Shown: positions 7,578-15,867 of the stretch, piece by piece | Layout: every line of letters starts with the position of its first letter | Position numbering within the stretch: position 1 is the stretch's first letter | Assembly (NCBI GenBank): GCA_944326765.1 | Contig: CALVFE010000001.1 | Coordinates: 1-64,000 of the forward strand | Direction: 5' to 3' | DNA length: 64,000 nucleotides | DNA from: an uncultured Elusimicrobiales bacterium | GTDB taxonomy: Bacteria; Elusimicrobiota; Elusimicrobia; Elusimicrobiales; Elusimicrobiaceae | Notes under the pieces: generated by a model | What the model was told of the DNA's origin: nothing | The model's input: the letters and a program-made list of their open reading frames with translations, nothing else | Database searches by the model: none | Position numbers and translations under genes: made by a program

Positions 7578-9440
7578 CTAAATTTTTACCTGTACGGTTT
7601 TATTTTTTTGAGAAGCAAAAAAACTTTCCCCTTGCCGCACAAAACGGGCGCCCGCCCCTAGGCACACCGAATGATTTTTCTCTGTCAGACAATACGAAAC
7701 TTCGTCTTTTTCGGTTCCGCTGTATCCCGCATTCGTCCAAAAACGTCCGTTCCGGTTTTGATGCTCTGCCCACTGTACCGTTAAGGTTGTCTTCCCGATC
7801 TGCAGAGTATCCCCCGGCCATACCCCCGTTTCAAACGGGCGAATGACTTCGCCGGTTTTAGACAAACCCGATAAATCATTTTTGCCGGCAACCGCCGTAA
7901 AGGCCAATACGGCGTCCGCCCGGCGCACACCCATTTTATAAAGCGCCGCGGCGATTTGTTCTTCTTTCAGTTCTTCGCCAAATACAAAAACCTGTCCGCT
8001 CGGCATCTGCACCAACGCCGTATGACGGTACCATTCGTTTAATAAATAGACCCGCCCCGGCGAAAAGAAAAGCACCTGCCCTGCCGGCGCGGCCAAAGCC
8101 AGTACCAAACAGGGCCAAAAGAGTTTTCGGGCAAAGGCTTTCTGCGGCAGATGAAGCAACCAAAACAATATGGCATAAAAACCGACGATATACCCCGTCC
8201 TCCACGCCGCCGCCGGCAGGGCAGAAAGCCGAAACGAAGCGAAAAATTCCACCAGCGTTTTAAATCCTTCCAAACATTCCCGTACGGGCAGGAGCAATAA
8301 TCCGCCCGCATGAAGCCACGTCAATATATAATAGCTAAACGTCATTGCCATCAGCAGGGAAGCCCACGGCACTAAAATCATATTAGCCAATAATCCAGTC
8401 AAAGACACTTTATAAAATACATTTGTAAATATCGGCAGCAAAATCAGCTGAGTGGCCAGCGTAGCTAGAAAAATCTGCGCAAAGAAACGCCCCCAAGCCG
8501 GCCATTTGCCGGGAAGTTTATAATTGCTTAAACAAACAATAATGGCCAGCGTGGCCAGAAAGGACATCTGAAATCCCGTTTCAAAGACGGACGCCGGCTG
8601 AAAGCACAAAATCAAAAAACAAGAAACCAACAATCCCTGCAACACGCCGCTGTTGCGCCCCAAAAAATAACCAACACACGCACACACCGACATAAAATAA
8701 GCCCGCACCAGCGGGGCATCTGCCCCAGCCGCCAGCGTATAAACTCCCGCAATAGATACGGCGGCCACCAATGTTATTTTTCGGCTGGCGCCAAAGAACG
8801 AACAGACGGCAATCGTAATCAACGTAACGAACCCCACATTCCCGCCGGAAGCAACCAGCAAATGAATCGCCCCGCTGTCTTGAAACGCCGTATAGAGCTG
8901 TGGAGAAATTTCGCCGCGTTCGCCCAGCAAAACGCCGCCCGCAATGGAGGCCAATTCCGGCGGGAAAGACTCGGCAAACACGCGCAGCATGTCTGCCCGT
9001 ATCCAACGAATCAACCGCAAGGGAAACGGCGCCGGTTCAATTACTTGGGCTTGGGAAACTTTTATTTCGGTAAAAATATGTTTGTAGGATAAATAGCGCC
9101 GCCAGTCAAAATTACCCAGCAAATCAATTCCATAGGGTTGCTGCAAACGGCCTTTTACTTCCAAAACATCTTTCCATTGCGGATTAAAATCGGGGAAACG
9201 GGCATACACATATCCGTCCGCCGGCGCACCGTTGACAGACAGAACCTTTAACGCCACATTGTTGGATTGTTTCTTTTGAACAGGAAACCCCTCCACCCGC
9301 GCCGCAAGGGTAACCTGTTTAAGCGGCAAAGCATGAAAAACGTCCTTGGAAGAAGGAACCGGACGATAAAATAAAACCAACCAAAAAATCAGCGCCGCCA
9401 AACACCACAAAAGCGGCCGCTTATACCAATCGGGGTGCAT
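7578..9440 (-). CDS. comEC: ComEC/Rec2-family DNA-uptake channel with degenerate C-terminal domain
   Basis: A 620-residue membrane protein. Two N-terminal hydrophobic stretches are followed by an OB-like soluble domain (residues ~50-160). The Competence domain then has about 8-10 membrane segments and the signature HLLVASGGNVGFV. A C-terminal part (~470-620) occupies the place of the metallo-beta-lactamase domain but lacks its HxHxDH motif, reading FTAVAGKNDLSGL there. The protein is shorter than typical ComEC (about 750-800). ComEC moves single-stranded DNA across the inner membrane. Start overlaps the recR stop (TAATG). Confidence 0.9.
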   Translation of the reverse strand: MHPDWYKRPLLWCLAALIFWLVLFYRPVPSSKDVFHALPLKQVTLAARVEGFPVQKKQSNNVALKVLSVNGAPADGYVYARFPDFNPQWKDVLEVKGRLQQPYGIDLLGNFDWRRYLSYKHIFTEIKVSQAQVIEPAPFPLRLIRWIRADMLRVFAESFPPELASIAGGVLLGERGEISPQLYTAFQDSGAIHLLVASGGNVGFVTLITIAVCSFFGASRKITLVAAVSIAGVYTLAAGADAPLVRAYFMSVCACVGYFLGRNSGVLQGLLVSCFLILCFQPASVFETGFQMSFLATLAIIVCLSNYKLPGKWPAWGRFFAQIFLATLATQLILLPIFTNVFYKVSLTGLLANMILVPWASLLMAMTFSYYILTWLHAGGLLLLPVRECLEGFKTLVEFFASFRLSALPAAAWRTGYIVGFYAILFWLLHLPQKAFARKLFWPCLVLALAAPAGQVLFFSPGRVYLLNEWYRHTALVQMPSGQVFVFGEELKEEQIAAALYKMGVRRADAVLAFTAVAGKNDLSGLSKTGEVIRPFETGVWPGDTLQIGKTTLTVQWAEHQNRNGRFWTNAGYSGTEKDEVSYCLTEKNHSVCLGAGARFVRQGESFFASQKNKTVQVKI

Positions 9441-10033
9441 TAGAGTTTCGTACGGCCTTTTAACGAGTATCCCAGCGTCATTTCGTCCATATAATCGATA
9501 TCGCCGCCCAACGGAACGCCGTAACCGATGCGCGTAATCTGTTCTACCCGCCCGCGCAAAAGGTCTGCCAGATACAACGCGGTCGTTTCTCCTTCGCTGT
9601 CCGGATCGGTGGCGATAATCACCTCCCGCACAGGAGTTTGGGATTGTTCAAGCCGCGTGAGCAATTCCCGCACCTTTACTTGCTCTGCTCCGCGGCCGTC
9701 TAACGGAGAAATCGCCCCATGTAATACATGATACAGTCCCTTATAAGCGCCTGTTTTTTCCAACGATTCAATATCTTGCGGATCTTCCACCACACAAATA
9801 ACGCCGCGGTCGCGGTCAGGATCGCGGCAAATTTCACACAATCCTTCTTCGCAATAATTAAAACATACCGGACATAATTTTACGTCTTGCTTTACGGCTA
9901 AAAGCGATTGAATAAACTCCTCCGTTTCGCCCTGTGAAGCACGCAAAAAATACATCGCAAACCGCTCCGCCTGCCGCGGGCCGACGCCGGGCAGCCGTTT
10001 CAAAGCGCGGATTAAACGATCTAAACTTTTCAT
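9440..10033 (-). CDS. recR: Recombination mediator RecR
   Basis: A 197-residue RecR. It has the N-terminal helix-hairpin-helix (LKRLPGVGPRQAERFA), the four-cysteine zinc finger C-x2-C-x8-C-x2-C within CPVCFNYCEEGLCEIC, and a TOPRIM domain (VVEDPQDIESLE, ATDPDSEGETTALYL). The C-terminal YGVPLGGDIDYMDEMTL is also typical. It works with RecO/RecF to load RecA at gaps. It lies 3 bases downstream of dnaX, the common dnaX-recR pairing, and shares one base with comEC. Confidence 0.97.
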   Translation of the reverse strand: MKSLDRLIRALKRLPGVGPRQAERFAMYFLRASQGETEEFIQSLLAVKQDVKLCPVCFNYCEEGLCEICRDPDRDRGVICVVEDPQDIESLEKTGAYKGLYHVLHGAISPLDGRGAEQVKVRELLTRLEQSQTPVREVIIATDPDSEGETTALYLADLLRGRVEQITRIGYGVPLGGDIDYMDEMTLGYSLKGRTKL

Positions 10034-10036
10034 AAA

Positions 10037-11929
10037 CTATGCCAGCAATTCCCCGGAGAAAATTTCCAAAATATTTTTTACTTCTTCCGGCGTTTCTTCT
10101 TTAGAGGCCACGACATCTGCTTCAAAATCAGCTTTTATAAACGGTTCTTCGTCGGAAAGGACTGCTTTCGCCGTCTTTTCCGCCGCAACAGCCGCCGTTT
10201 GCAGCGGTTTACCGGCGGGCGTTTGTTTGACCGACTCCGCCGCCCCCAAGGAATCCTTTTTTGTGTCTTCGCGGCGTTGCCCGCCGTCGCTGCTGCCTTC
10301 CAATTTTATTTTAATGACACGGCCGCTGATTTTCAAAGCGGCTTGTTCCATTTCCGGCAATTTGTTTTGGGCGGGAATTTGATAAAATTCCTTGCCCGGG
10401 CCAAAGCATAAAATCCATTGGTCCTGCCCGAACGTTACGGAACAATTCGTCATAATATCATAGACGAACGGACTTTTTGCAAATTGTTTAAGCATTTTAT
10501 CCCAGATCTGGCGGTCCGTTAATCCGTCCGGTTTAACGGCTATTGGCTCTATAACAGCCTGTTCCGCTTCTTCTTCCGGTTCGTCTTCCGCTTCCGCACT
10601 GATAATATCTTCCGGCAAACGGGCAGCGGCAGGCGCAGCAGCCGGGGCGAACCTCTTCGCGGAAGAAACCGACGGCTCCTGTTTGAAAGACTGCGGCATA
10701 TGCTTTGCAGCGGCAGGACGCGGCGTCGGTTTTTGTAACGTCTCCGTCGTACGCGGTGCCGGGGATTCTTTTTCAACAGGCAGCCCTTTTTCCAACGCTT
10801 CCAAACGCCGCACAAAACCGTCTATATCCAGGCAGCTGTCCATGATTGTAAACATTCCCACCTCGGCGCTGACTAACGCGTTATCCGAAAATTTTACCTC
10901 TTCTATAATCTTATTCAGCTTGCGCGACACCTGCGCCAAAAAACCAGTCGAAACCCCCGCTATGGCCGCGGCGGCTCCTTCAAACGGTTCACTTCCTTGC
11001 CCCAAAGAGAAATAAAAGAGGTCGCCCAAGGCGTTCTTTAAATCTTTTAGAAAGGAATTTGCATCAAACCCTTCTTCCCGAAGCGTTTCAAAAATTTGAT
11101 GGAGCTGCGTTCCGTTTTTACAGGTCAACGCTTCTACCGCTTGTTTAATCAACTCGTCGGGGGTAAGCCCCAACAATTCGCTGACCATTTTTTCGTCAAT
11201 GCGGCTGCCGGCATAAGCGATGGCGCGGTCTAATAACGTAAGGGCGTCGCGCATGGCGCCGCCTGCGTTTTTGGCGATAATTTTAGCGGCGGCCGGAGTT
11301 AAATCAATGTTTTCCGCGCCGGCCAAATCTAATAAATGATTGGTAATTTCGTCCACCGTAATGGGGCGGAAACGAAAAGTCTGACAACGGCTGACAATGG
11401 TGGCCGGCACTTTATGTTTCTCGGTCGTAGCCAAAATAAAAACGACATGAGAAGGCGGTTCTTCTATTGTTTTTAACAAAGCGTTAAACGAACTGGCGGA
11501 AAGCATATGCACTTCGTCTAAAATAAAAACTTTAAAACGGTCGCGCGAAGCGGCCAAGGCCACGGTATCAATGATCGCTTCCCGCACTTTTTCTACCTGT
11601 GTGTTGCTGGCGGCGTCCAATTCCAATACGTCCATATCCGCGCTTTGCGCAATTTCCAAACATTGCGGGCATTGACCGCAGGGTTCGGCGGTGGGTTTTT
11701 TGTTTCCGTTCCCCGTGCAGTTAAGCGCTTTGGCTAAGATGCGGGCGGTGGTGGTTTTGCCGCAGCCGCGCGGCCCGTAGAACAAATAGGCGTGTGCAAT
11801 GCGCCCCAGCTTGAGCGCATTTTGCAGCGTTTTAGAAATGTTTTCCTGCCCGACCATATCTTCAAATTTCTGCGGGCGATACTTGTTTGCCAAACTGATG
11901 TATTGGGTATTTTCTTCAAACATTTCCAT
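10037..11929 (-). CDS. dnaX: DNA polymerase III subunits gamma and tau
   Basis: A 630-residue clamp-loader ATPase. Walker A is GPRGCGKTTTARILAKALNC, followed by the zinc module (C-x8-12-C-x2-C-x2-C region), the Walker B box LDEVHMLS and the sensor/Arg-finger region SRCQTFRF. Domain III follows at about 230-370, then a low-complexity Pro/Ala/Glu linker (390-490) and a tau-like C terminus. The ATG at 11929 has SD AGAGG at good distance. Codons 556-558 contain an in-phase A-AAA-AAG heptamer, discussed separately, that could yield a shorter gamma form. Confidence 0.96.
   Translation of the reverse strand: MEMFEENTQYISLANKYRPQKFEDMVGQENISKTLQNALKLGRIAHAYLFYGPRGCGKTTTARILAKALNCTGNGNKKPTAEPCGQCPQCLEIAQSADMDVLELDAASNTQVEKVREAIIDTVALAASRDRFKVFILDEVHMLSASSFNALLKTIEEPPSHVVFILATTEKHKVPATIVSRCQTFRFRPITVDEITNHLLDLAGAENIDLTPAAAKIIAKNAGGAMRDALTLLDRAIAYAGSRIDEKMVSELLGLTPDELIKQAVEALTCKNGTQLHQIFETLREEGFDANSFLKDLKNALGDLFYFSLGQGSEPFEGAAAAIAGVSTGFLAQVSRKLNKIIEEVKFSDNALVSAEVGMFTIMDSCLDIDGFVRRLEALEKGLPVEKESPAPRTTETLQKPTPRPAAAKHMPQSFKQEPSVSSAKRFAPAAAPAAARLPEDIISAEAEDEPEEEAEQAVIEPIAVKPDGLTDRQIWDKMLKQFAKSPFVYDIMTNCSVTFGQDQWILCFGPGKEFYQIPAQNKLPEMEQAALKISGRVIKIKLEGSSDGGQRREDTKKDSLGAAESVKQTPAGKPLQTAAVAAEKTAKAVLSDEEPFIKADFEADVVASKEETPEEVKNILEIFSGELLA
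10256..10262 (-). other. Candidate -1 frameshift (slippery) site in dnaX
   Basis: On the coding strand the heptamer A-AAA-AAG sits in the phase needed for tandem slippage (zero-frame codons ACA AAA AAG, residues 556-558). A shift to -1 adds 15 codons and stops at TAA (10209-10211). A GC-rich stem GGCGGCG / CGCC-C-GCC can form about 11 bases downstream. E. coli dnaX uses the same heptamer. Whether it is used here is not shown. Confidence 0.5.
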
Positions 11930-11932
11930 AAG

Positions 11933-12388
11933 CTAACCTCTGCGTGATTTCTGTGCGCGGCGCACGGCGTGTTTGTAATCTAAACTGATTTTTCCCGGTC
12001 CTAACATTGCGGCCGGCAGCAGCGCCGCGGCCAACAACATTAACAACGCTACATAAATTTTATTTAAATCCGACGCGAAAAAAATAAATCCCATTATTAC
12101 CGTTCCCATCCACGCCGCAAGCGCGGCCGGGCGGGTAAACCAACCTAAAATAAGCAATAACGCCAAAAAAAGTTCCACCACCAAAATCGTCAGCCCCAAC
12201 GGAACCGGAAGCGGCAGCCCAAGGGCGGCGGCATTGTAAAGAAATTCACGGTAAAACAATAAACTCCCAACCGTAATATATAACAACACCAACCCGGTCA
12301 GCAGACGCGTTAAAAAAACGGCCAACGAAAAAACATCTTCGTCTATATTACAGTGTAAATCCAATTTAGCCACAAACCCCTCCGTCAA
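11933..12388 (-). CDS. DoxX-family membrane protein
   Basis: A 151-residue protein with four predicted membrane helices and a DoxX-like C terminus (LGPGKISLDYK). DoxX proteins are small quinone- or thiol-stress-linked membrane proteins; the exact role here cannot be read. Its start overlaps the preceding gene by 4 bases (ATGA) and its stop is 3 bases from the dnaX start, so it is translated as part of the operon. A Cys is present near residue 13 but there is no CxxC. Confidence 0.8.
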   Translation of the reverse strand: MTEGFVAKLDLHCNIDEDVFSLAVFLTRLLTGLVLLYITVGSLLFYREFLYNAAALGLPLPVPLGLTILVVELFLALLLILGWFTRPAALAAWMGTVIMGFIFFASDLNKIYVALLMLLAAALLPAAMLGPGKISLDYKHAVRRAQKSRRG

Positions 12389-13239
12389 AATTCCACTTCG
12401 GCAGACATAGAAAAATAGGTTTTCCGGTTCGCTTCGCGCCGCGGTTCAAACACTTCCACGCCGCCGGAAAGATTCATTTCCCCCAAGTGCAGATGCAGCC
12501 CCGCACTGACCGCCGCCGCCGTATCGCTTAATTCATTATAGCGGTACCGCGCCAAAGAAGCATACGGGGTAAGGATATCCGTACGGTAACTCAGCCGCAC
12601 CGCCGCGGCTTCTTTTACAAAACCCTGCACGACCGCCGTCATAAAAGGGATATTGGCCCAGCTAAAAGTAAGGTAATGCGGCGGCTTGCTACTATATTCT
12701 ATCACTTTATGCCACGTCGCTTTCAAATTCCAATTTCCCACGTCGGCGGCGGCTTGCACCTGGGTGCCGGTTTCTACTTCCCCAAACGAACCGTTTGGCA
12801 AATCATTTCCTTGTTTATCTACATATGTACGGTACCGGGTTTGTTCTATATAGGCCGTTAAAATCGGATTGCGCAGCACCCCCCACCGATAAAACGGCCG
12901 CCAATGGGCGCCCGCCGCATAGCCAACCGCTTGATATCCTACCGCCTGCGGCTGCCAAAACCCTTCCGCCAGCACTTGCCACGAATCGTTTATTTCGTAG
13001 GCGACTTCCAACCCGTAGCGCGAGGTGGAGCCTGCTTCATCTATTTCCTTATCGCTCATGCGATAATAACCATACATGGGCGTAAAAATAAATCCATTAT
13101 CCAAATCCAACCGATAATGCGCCCGCATGGCCGCATAGCCGCGCTCGCCGTTTACCCCAGAAAAACTGAGCTGCCCGTAGCATAACGCACACGGGCAGAT
13201 CAGCAGCATCAAACTGACAAACGCGGTTTTGAGTCGCAT
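12385..13239 (-). CDS. Predicted outer-membrane beta-barrel protein
   Basis: A 284-residue protein with a signal peptide (MRLKTAFVSLMLLICPCALCYGQ). Alternating aromatic and polar strands run through the mature part (for example YRLDLDNGFIFTPMYGYYRM), and it ends in VEF with a terminal Phe, the usual barrel-assembly signal. No named family was recognised. It overlaps the DoxX gene by 4 bases and follows the DHS-like gene by 6 bases, an unusual operon for a surface protein. Confidence 0.75.
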   Translation of the reverse strand: MRLKTAFVSLMLLICPCALCYGQLSFSGVNGERGYAAMRAHYRLDLDNGFIFTPMYGYYRMSDKEIDEAGSTSRYGLEVAYEINDSWQVLAEGFWQPQAVGYQAVGYAAGAHWRPFYRWGVLRNPILTAYIEQTRYRTYVDKQGNDLPNGSFGEVETGTQVQAAADVGNWNLKATWHKVIEYSSKPPHYLTFSWANIPFMTAVVQGFVKEAAAVRLSYRTDILTPYASLARYRYNELSDTAAAVSAGLHLHLGEMNLSGGVEVFEPRREANRKTYFSMSAEVEF

Positions 13240-13245
13240 TGTAAT

Positions 13246-14322
13246 TTATTTTTTGGCTTTCTTCGCTTTCAAAGCCGCCACTTTGGCGTCTTCCTCTTGG
13301 AGGAATTTGACGTAGTTGGCCGCTTTGCGTTTTTTCCACGCGCCTTTGTGATAACCGTAGCCGATAATCAGCGGAATCAGCGTGGTGCATTCGCCGTACA
13401 CCATCTGTTCCAAGGCGGTGGAAACTTTCCCCCAAGAAGAAGCTTCTTTGAGGGTTGAACCGGACAAGGCACCGTCGCGCACGTCGGCAACGGTAATCTG
13501 TACGGCATATTTGTGCATGGGAGCGTCAGCCCCTAAAATTTCAGCCGCAACGACGGTATCCTGCGCGAAGTTTTTCGGCACGCCGCCCGAGAACATCATA
13601 AGCCCGGTTTCTTTGGCTTTGATTTTGATTTTGGTCAGTTCCAAGAAGTCTTTGGCGCTGTCAATAGAAACGTGGGCTTCGGGGTGTTCGGTCTGATGGG
13701 CTACGAAACCGAAACCGGCCGAGCAGTCCGAAAAGGCCGGCACAAAAACCGGTACGCCGTATTTATACGCATTATAAACGATCGAGTCTTTGCCTTTGCC
13801 TTTTTTCTCCAGCCATTTGCCCATTTCCCAAATGAATTCGCGGGAAGAGTAGGGGCGGGGTTCCAAAGCGTTGCAGATTTTATGAACGGTTTCGTCGCAT
13901 TCTTTAAGTTGGTCTTCATCGATATAGGTGTCGTAGATACGGTCAATGTGCAGATCGCGCAGCAAATTATCATCGGCATTGTAGGGCGTGCCGATATAGT
14001 GTTTATAACCTAAAGCTTCAAAGAAGTCTTGGTCAACAATGTTGGCACCGTTTGAAACGATTGCGTCAACCATATTGTTTTGAATCATATCCACCACCAC
14101 TTTTTTAAGCCCGGCGGACACGAGCGACCCCGCGATGCACAAAATGACGGAGCATTTTTTGTCAGACAGCATCATATTGTAGATTTTGCTCGCTCTGGCC
14201 ACTTCGCGGGAAGCGTAGGCCATGCTCCCAAAGGCTTCCACCATGGGAACCACATTGTATTTTTTCAGATCAATGTGTTTGATGGTGTCTTTGAGAAAGT
14301 CTTTTTTGGTAAGTTTTGCCAT
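13246..14322 (-). CDS. Deoxyhypusine-synthase-like enzyme (bacterial polyamine aminobutyl transferase)
   Basis: A 358-residue member of the deoxyhypusine synthase family. The catalytic region EASSWGKV matches the EAVSWGKI of eukaryotic DHS, placing the Schiff-base lysine at Lys299. The NAD-binding and active-site regions (AGSLVSAGLKKVVVDMI, SNGANIVDQDF, SGGVPKNF) are also recognisable. Bacteria have no eIF5A, so the acceptor is probably a small amine. Plant homospermidine synthase evolved from DHS, so homospermidine- or spermidine-type synthesis is the natural guess. The tail is a lysine-rich stretch (AALKAKKAKK). The arginine-to-agmatine-to-putrescine genes lie at 57.2-58.7 kb. SD AGAGGTG precedes the ATG. 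Confidence 0.85.
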   Translation of the reverse strand: MAKLTKKDFLKDTIKHIDLKKYNVVPMVEAFGSMAYASREVARASKIYNMMLSDKKCSVILCIAGSLVSAGLKKVVVDMIQNNMVDAIVSNGANIVDQDFFEALGYKHYIGTPYNADDNLLRDLHIDRIYDTYIDEDQLKECDETVHKICNALEPRPYSSREFIWEMGKWLEKKGKGKDSIVYNAYKYGVPVFVPAFSDCSAGFGFVAHQTEHPEAHVSIDSAKDFLELTKIKIKAKETGLMMFSGGVPKNFAQDTVVAAEILGADAPMHKYAVQITVADVRDGALSGSTLKEASSWGKVSTALEQMVYGECTTLIPLIIGYGYHKGAWKKRKAANYVKFLQEEDAKVAALKAKKAKK

Positions 14323-14365
14323 TTCTTTTACACCTCTGCTGGATTTATTTACTGCTATTTAGTAA

Positions 14366-14371
14366 ATTATA
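14366..14371 (-). promoter_or_regulatory. -10 box of the DHS-like/dnaX/recR/comEC operon
   Basis: TATAAT on the minus strand, 43 bases upstream of the DHS-like start. No convincing -35 is visible. It is the only clear promoter found upstream of the tightly packed genes from 14322 down to 7054. Confidence 0.45.
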
Positions 14372-14420
14372 TTAAATAACGCAGTATTTTCATAGAAAAA
14401 ATTATGCAAAAAAAGTGCGT

Positions 14421-14450
14421 GGAAAAACCTTCTGATAAGAAGTCTTTTCC
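14421..14450 (+). promoter_or_regulatory. Hairpin in the glyA leader
   Basis: GGAAAA / TTTTCC outer stem, a 2x2 internal loop, and an inner stem CTTCT / AGAAG closed by GATA. It ends 22 bases before the glyA ATG, just upstream of the SD GAGGAG, so it could affect translation. No T-run follows, so it is not a terminator. It matches no riboswitch I can name. Confidence 0.4.
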
Positions 14451-14472
14451 AACCGCCTGAGGAGAGCTTTCC

Positions 14473-15717
14473 ATGTATCCGAATTTACAAAAAACCGATC
14501 CGGCCGTTTTTGCGTCTGTAGCCAAAGAACTGGCCCGTCAACGCGAGAAATTAGAATTGATTGCTTCCGAAAATTTTACTTCTTTAGCAGTCATGCAAGC
14601 GCAAGGGTCTGTGCTTACCAACAAATATGCCGAAGGTTATCCGGGCAAACGCTACTACGGCGGCTGCGAATTTGTGGACGAAGTAGAACAGCTCGCCATT
14701 GACCGCGCCAAACAACTTTTCCACGCCGAACACGCCAACGTACAGCCGCACTCGGGCGCACAGGCGAATATGGCGGTGTATTTTGCCCTCCTGCAGCCCG
14801 GCGACACCGTGCTGGGATTAAACCTCTCCCACGGCGGACACCTGACCCATGGCCACCCGATGAATTTTTCCGGCAAACTATATAACATCGTAGCGATGAA
14901 TGTGCGGCCGGACACCGAAGAAATCGATTACGACGAAGCCGCCAAACTCGCGCTGGAACACAAACCCAAACTCATTATGGCGGGCGCTTCCAACTATTCG
15001 CGCGTGTTTGACTGGAAACGACTGCGCGACATCGCCGACTCCTGCGGGGCCTATTTGGCGTGCGACGTAGCACACTACGCCGGGCTCATTGCCGCCGGAG
15101 AATATCCCAATCCTTTCCCGTATGCCGACGTGGTTACCACGACCACGCATAAAACGCTGCGCGGCCCGCGCGGCGGATTAATTTTATGCAAAGAAGCGCT
15201 GGCAAAAGCCATTAATTCCGCCGTGTTCCCCGGCACGCAAGGCGGCCCGTTAATGCACGTCATTGCAGGGAAAGCCGTTTGTTTTGGGGAAGCGTTAAAA
15301 CCCGAATTTAAAGCGTACCAGCATCAAGTCAAATTAAACGCCGCCGAACTGGCTAAACAGCTGATCGCCCGCGGATACCGGCTGGTGGCGGGCGGCACCG
15401 ACAGCCATGTGATGTGCATCGATCTTCGTTCCAAAGGGCTTACCGGCAAAGCCGCCGAAGCGGCCTTGGATAAAGCCGGTATTACCGCCAATAAAAATAC
15501 AATTCCGTTTGATCCAGAAAAGCCGTTTGTTACCAGCGGGCTGCGTTTGGGTACGCCGGCGGTAACCACCCGCGGCATGAAGGAAGCGGATATGGCACAG
15601 GTGGCTTCCTTTATTGATGAAGCCATCTCCCATGCCCAAGACGATATCTTCCTAGCGCAAACGGCAGCAAAGGTAAAAAAATTCTTGGAGGACTTCCCGC
15701 TCTACCCGGAATTATAA
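14473..15717 (+). CDS. glyA: Serine hydroxymethyltransferase
   Basis: A 414-residue PLP enzyme converting serine and tetrahydrofolate to glycine and methylene-THF. Signatures are LIASENFTS near the N terminus, [15 protein letters not shown], the PHSGAQAN box, and the PLP-lysine region [16 protein letters not shown]. The C-terminal [14 protein letters not shown] is also present. Length matches bacterial SHMT. The SD GAGGAG is strong. It stands alone between the divergent DHS-like operon and its own terminator at 15739. Confidence 0.98.
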   Translation: MYPNLQKTDPAVFASVAKELARQREKLELIASENFTSLAVMQAQGSVLTNKYAEGYPGKRYYGGCEFVDEVEQLAIDRAKQLFHAEHANVQPHSGAQANMAVYFALLQPGDTVLGLNLSHGGHLTHGHPMNFSGKLYNIVAMNVRPDTEEIDYDEAAKLALEHKPKLIMAGASNYSRVFDWKRLRDIADSCGAYLACDVAHYAGLIAAGEYPNPFPYADVVTTTTHKTLRGPRGGLILCKEALAKAINSAVFPGTQGGPLMHVIAGKAVCFGEALKPEFKAYQHQVKLNAAELAKQLIARGYRLVAGGTDSHVMCIDLRSKGLTGKAAEAALDKAGITANKNTIPFDPEKPFVTSGLRLGTPAVTTRGMKEADMAQVASFIDEAISHAQDDIFLAQTAAKVKKFLEDFPLYPEL

Positions 15718-15738
15718 TTAAAAGCATATTTCTTTTTT

Positions 15739-15774
15739 CCGGAGAGCGCACAAAAAGCTCTCCGGTTTTTTTTT
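15739..15774 (+). terminator. Terminator after glyA
   Basis: Perfect 9-bp stem CCGGAGAGC (15739-15747) / GCTCTCCGG (15757-15765), followed by nine T. Confidence 0.9.
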
Positions 15775-15796
15775 ATTTAAAGTCCTATTTTTATTG

Positions 15797-15826
15797 GGAC
15801 CAAGTGATTGTTTCCCGTAGGACCAA
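15797..15826 (+). repeat. Direct repeat GGACCAA upstream of the protease cluster
   Basis: GGACCAA occurs at 15797-15803 and 15820-15826, starts 23 bases apart (about two helical turns), 40-70 bases before the first protease-like gene. Also GTCCTA (15782) and TAGGAC (15818) form an inverted pair. Possible regulator site; weak evidence. Confidence 0.25.
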
Positions 15827-15867
15827 AGACCCTGTTTTTTACTATACAAAAGCGGTAAAGTATTAGT

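Noticed and set aside
14400-14472. ZTP (pfl) riboswitch before glyA
   Set aside because: The 3' piece CCGCCUG is similar, but the 5' conserved part and second stem of the pfl motif are missing and the spacing is too short.
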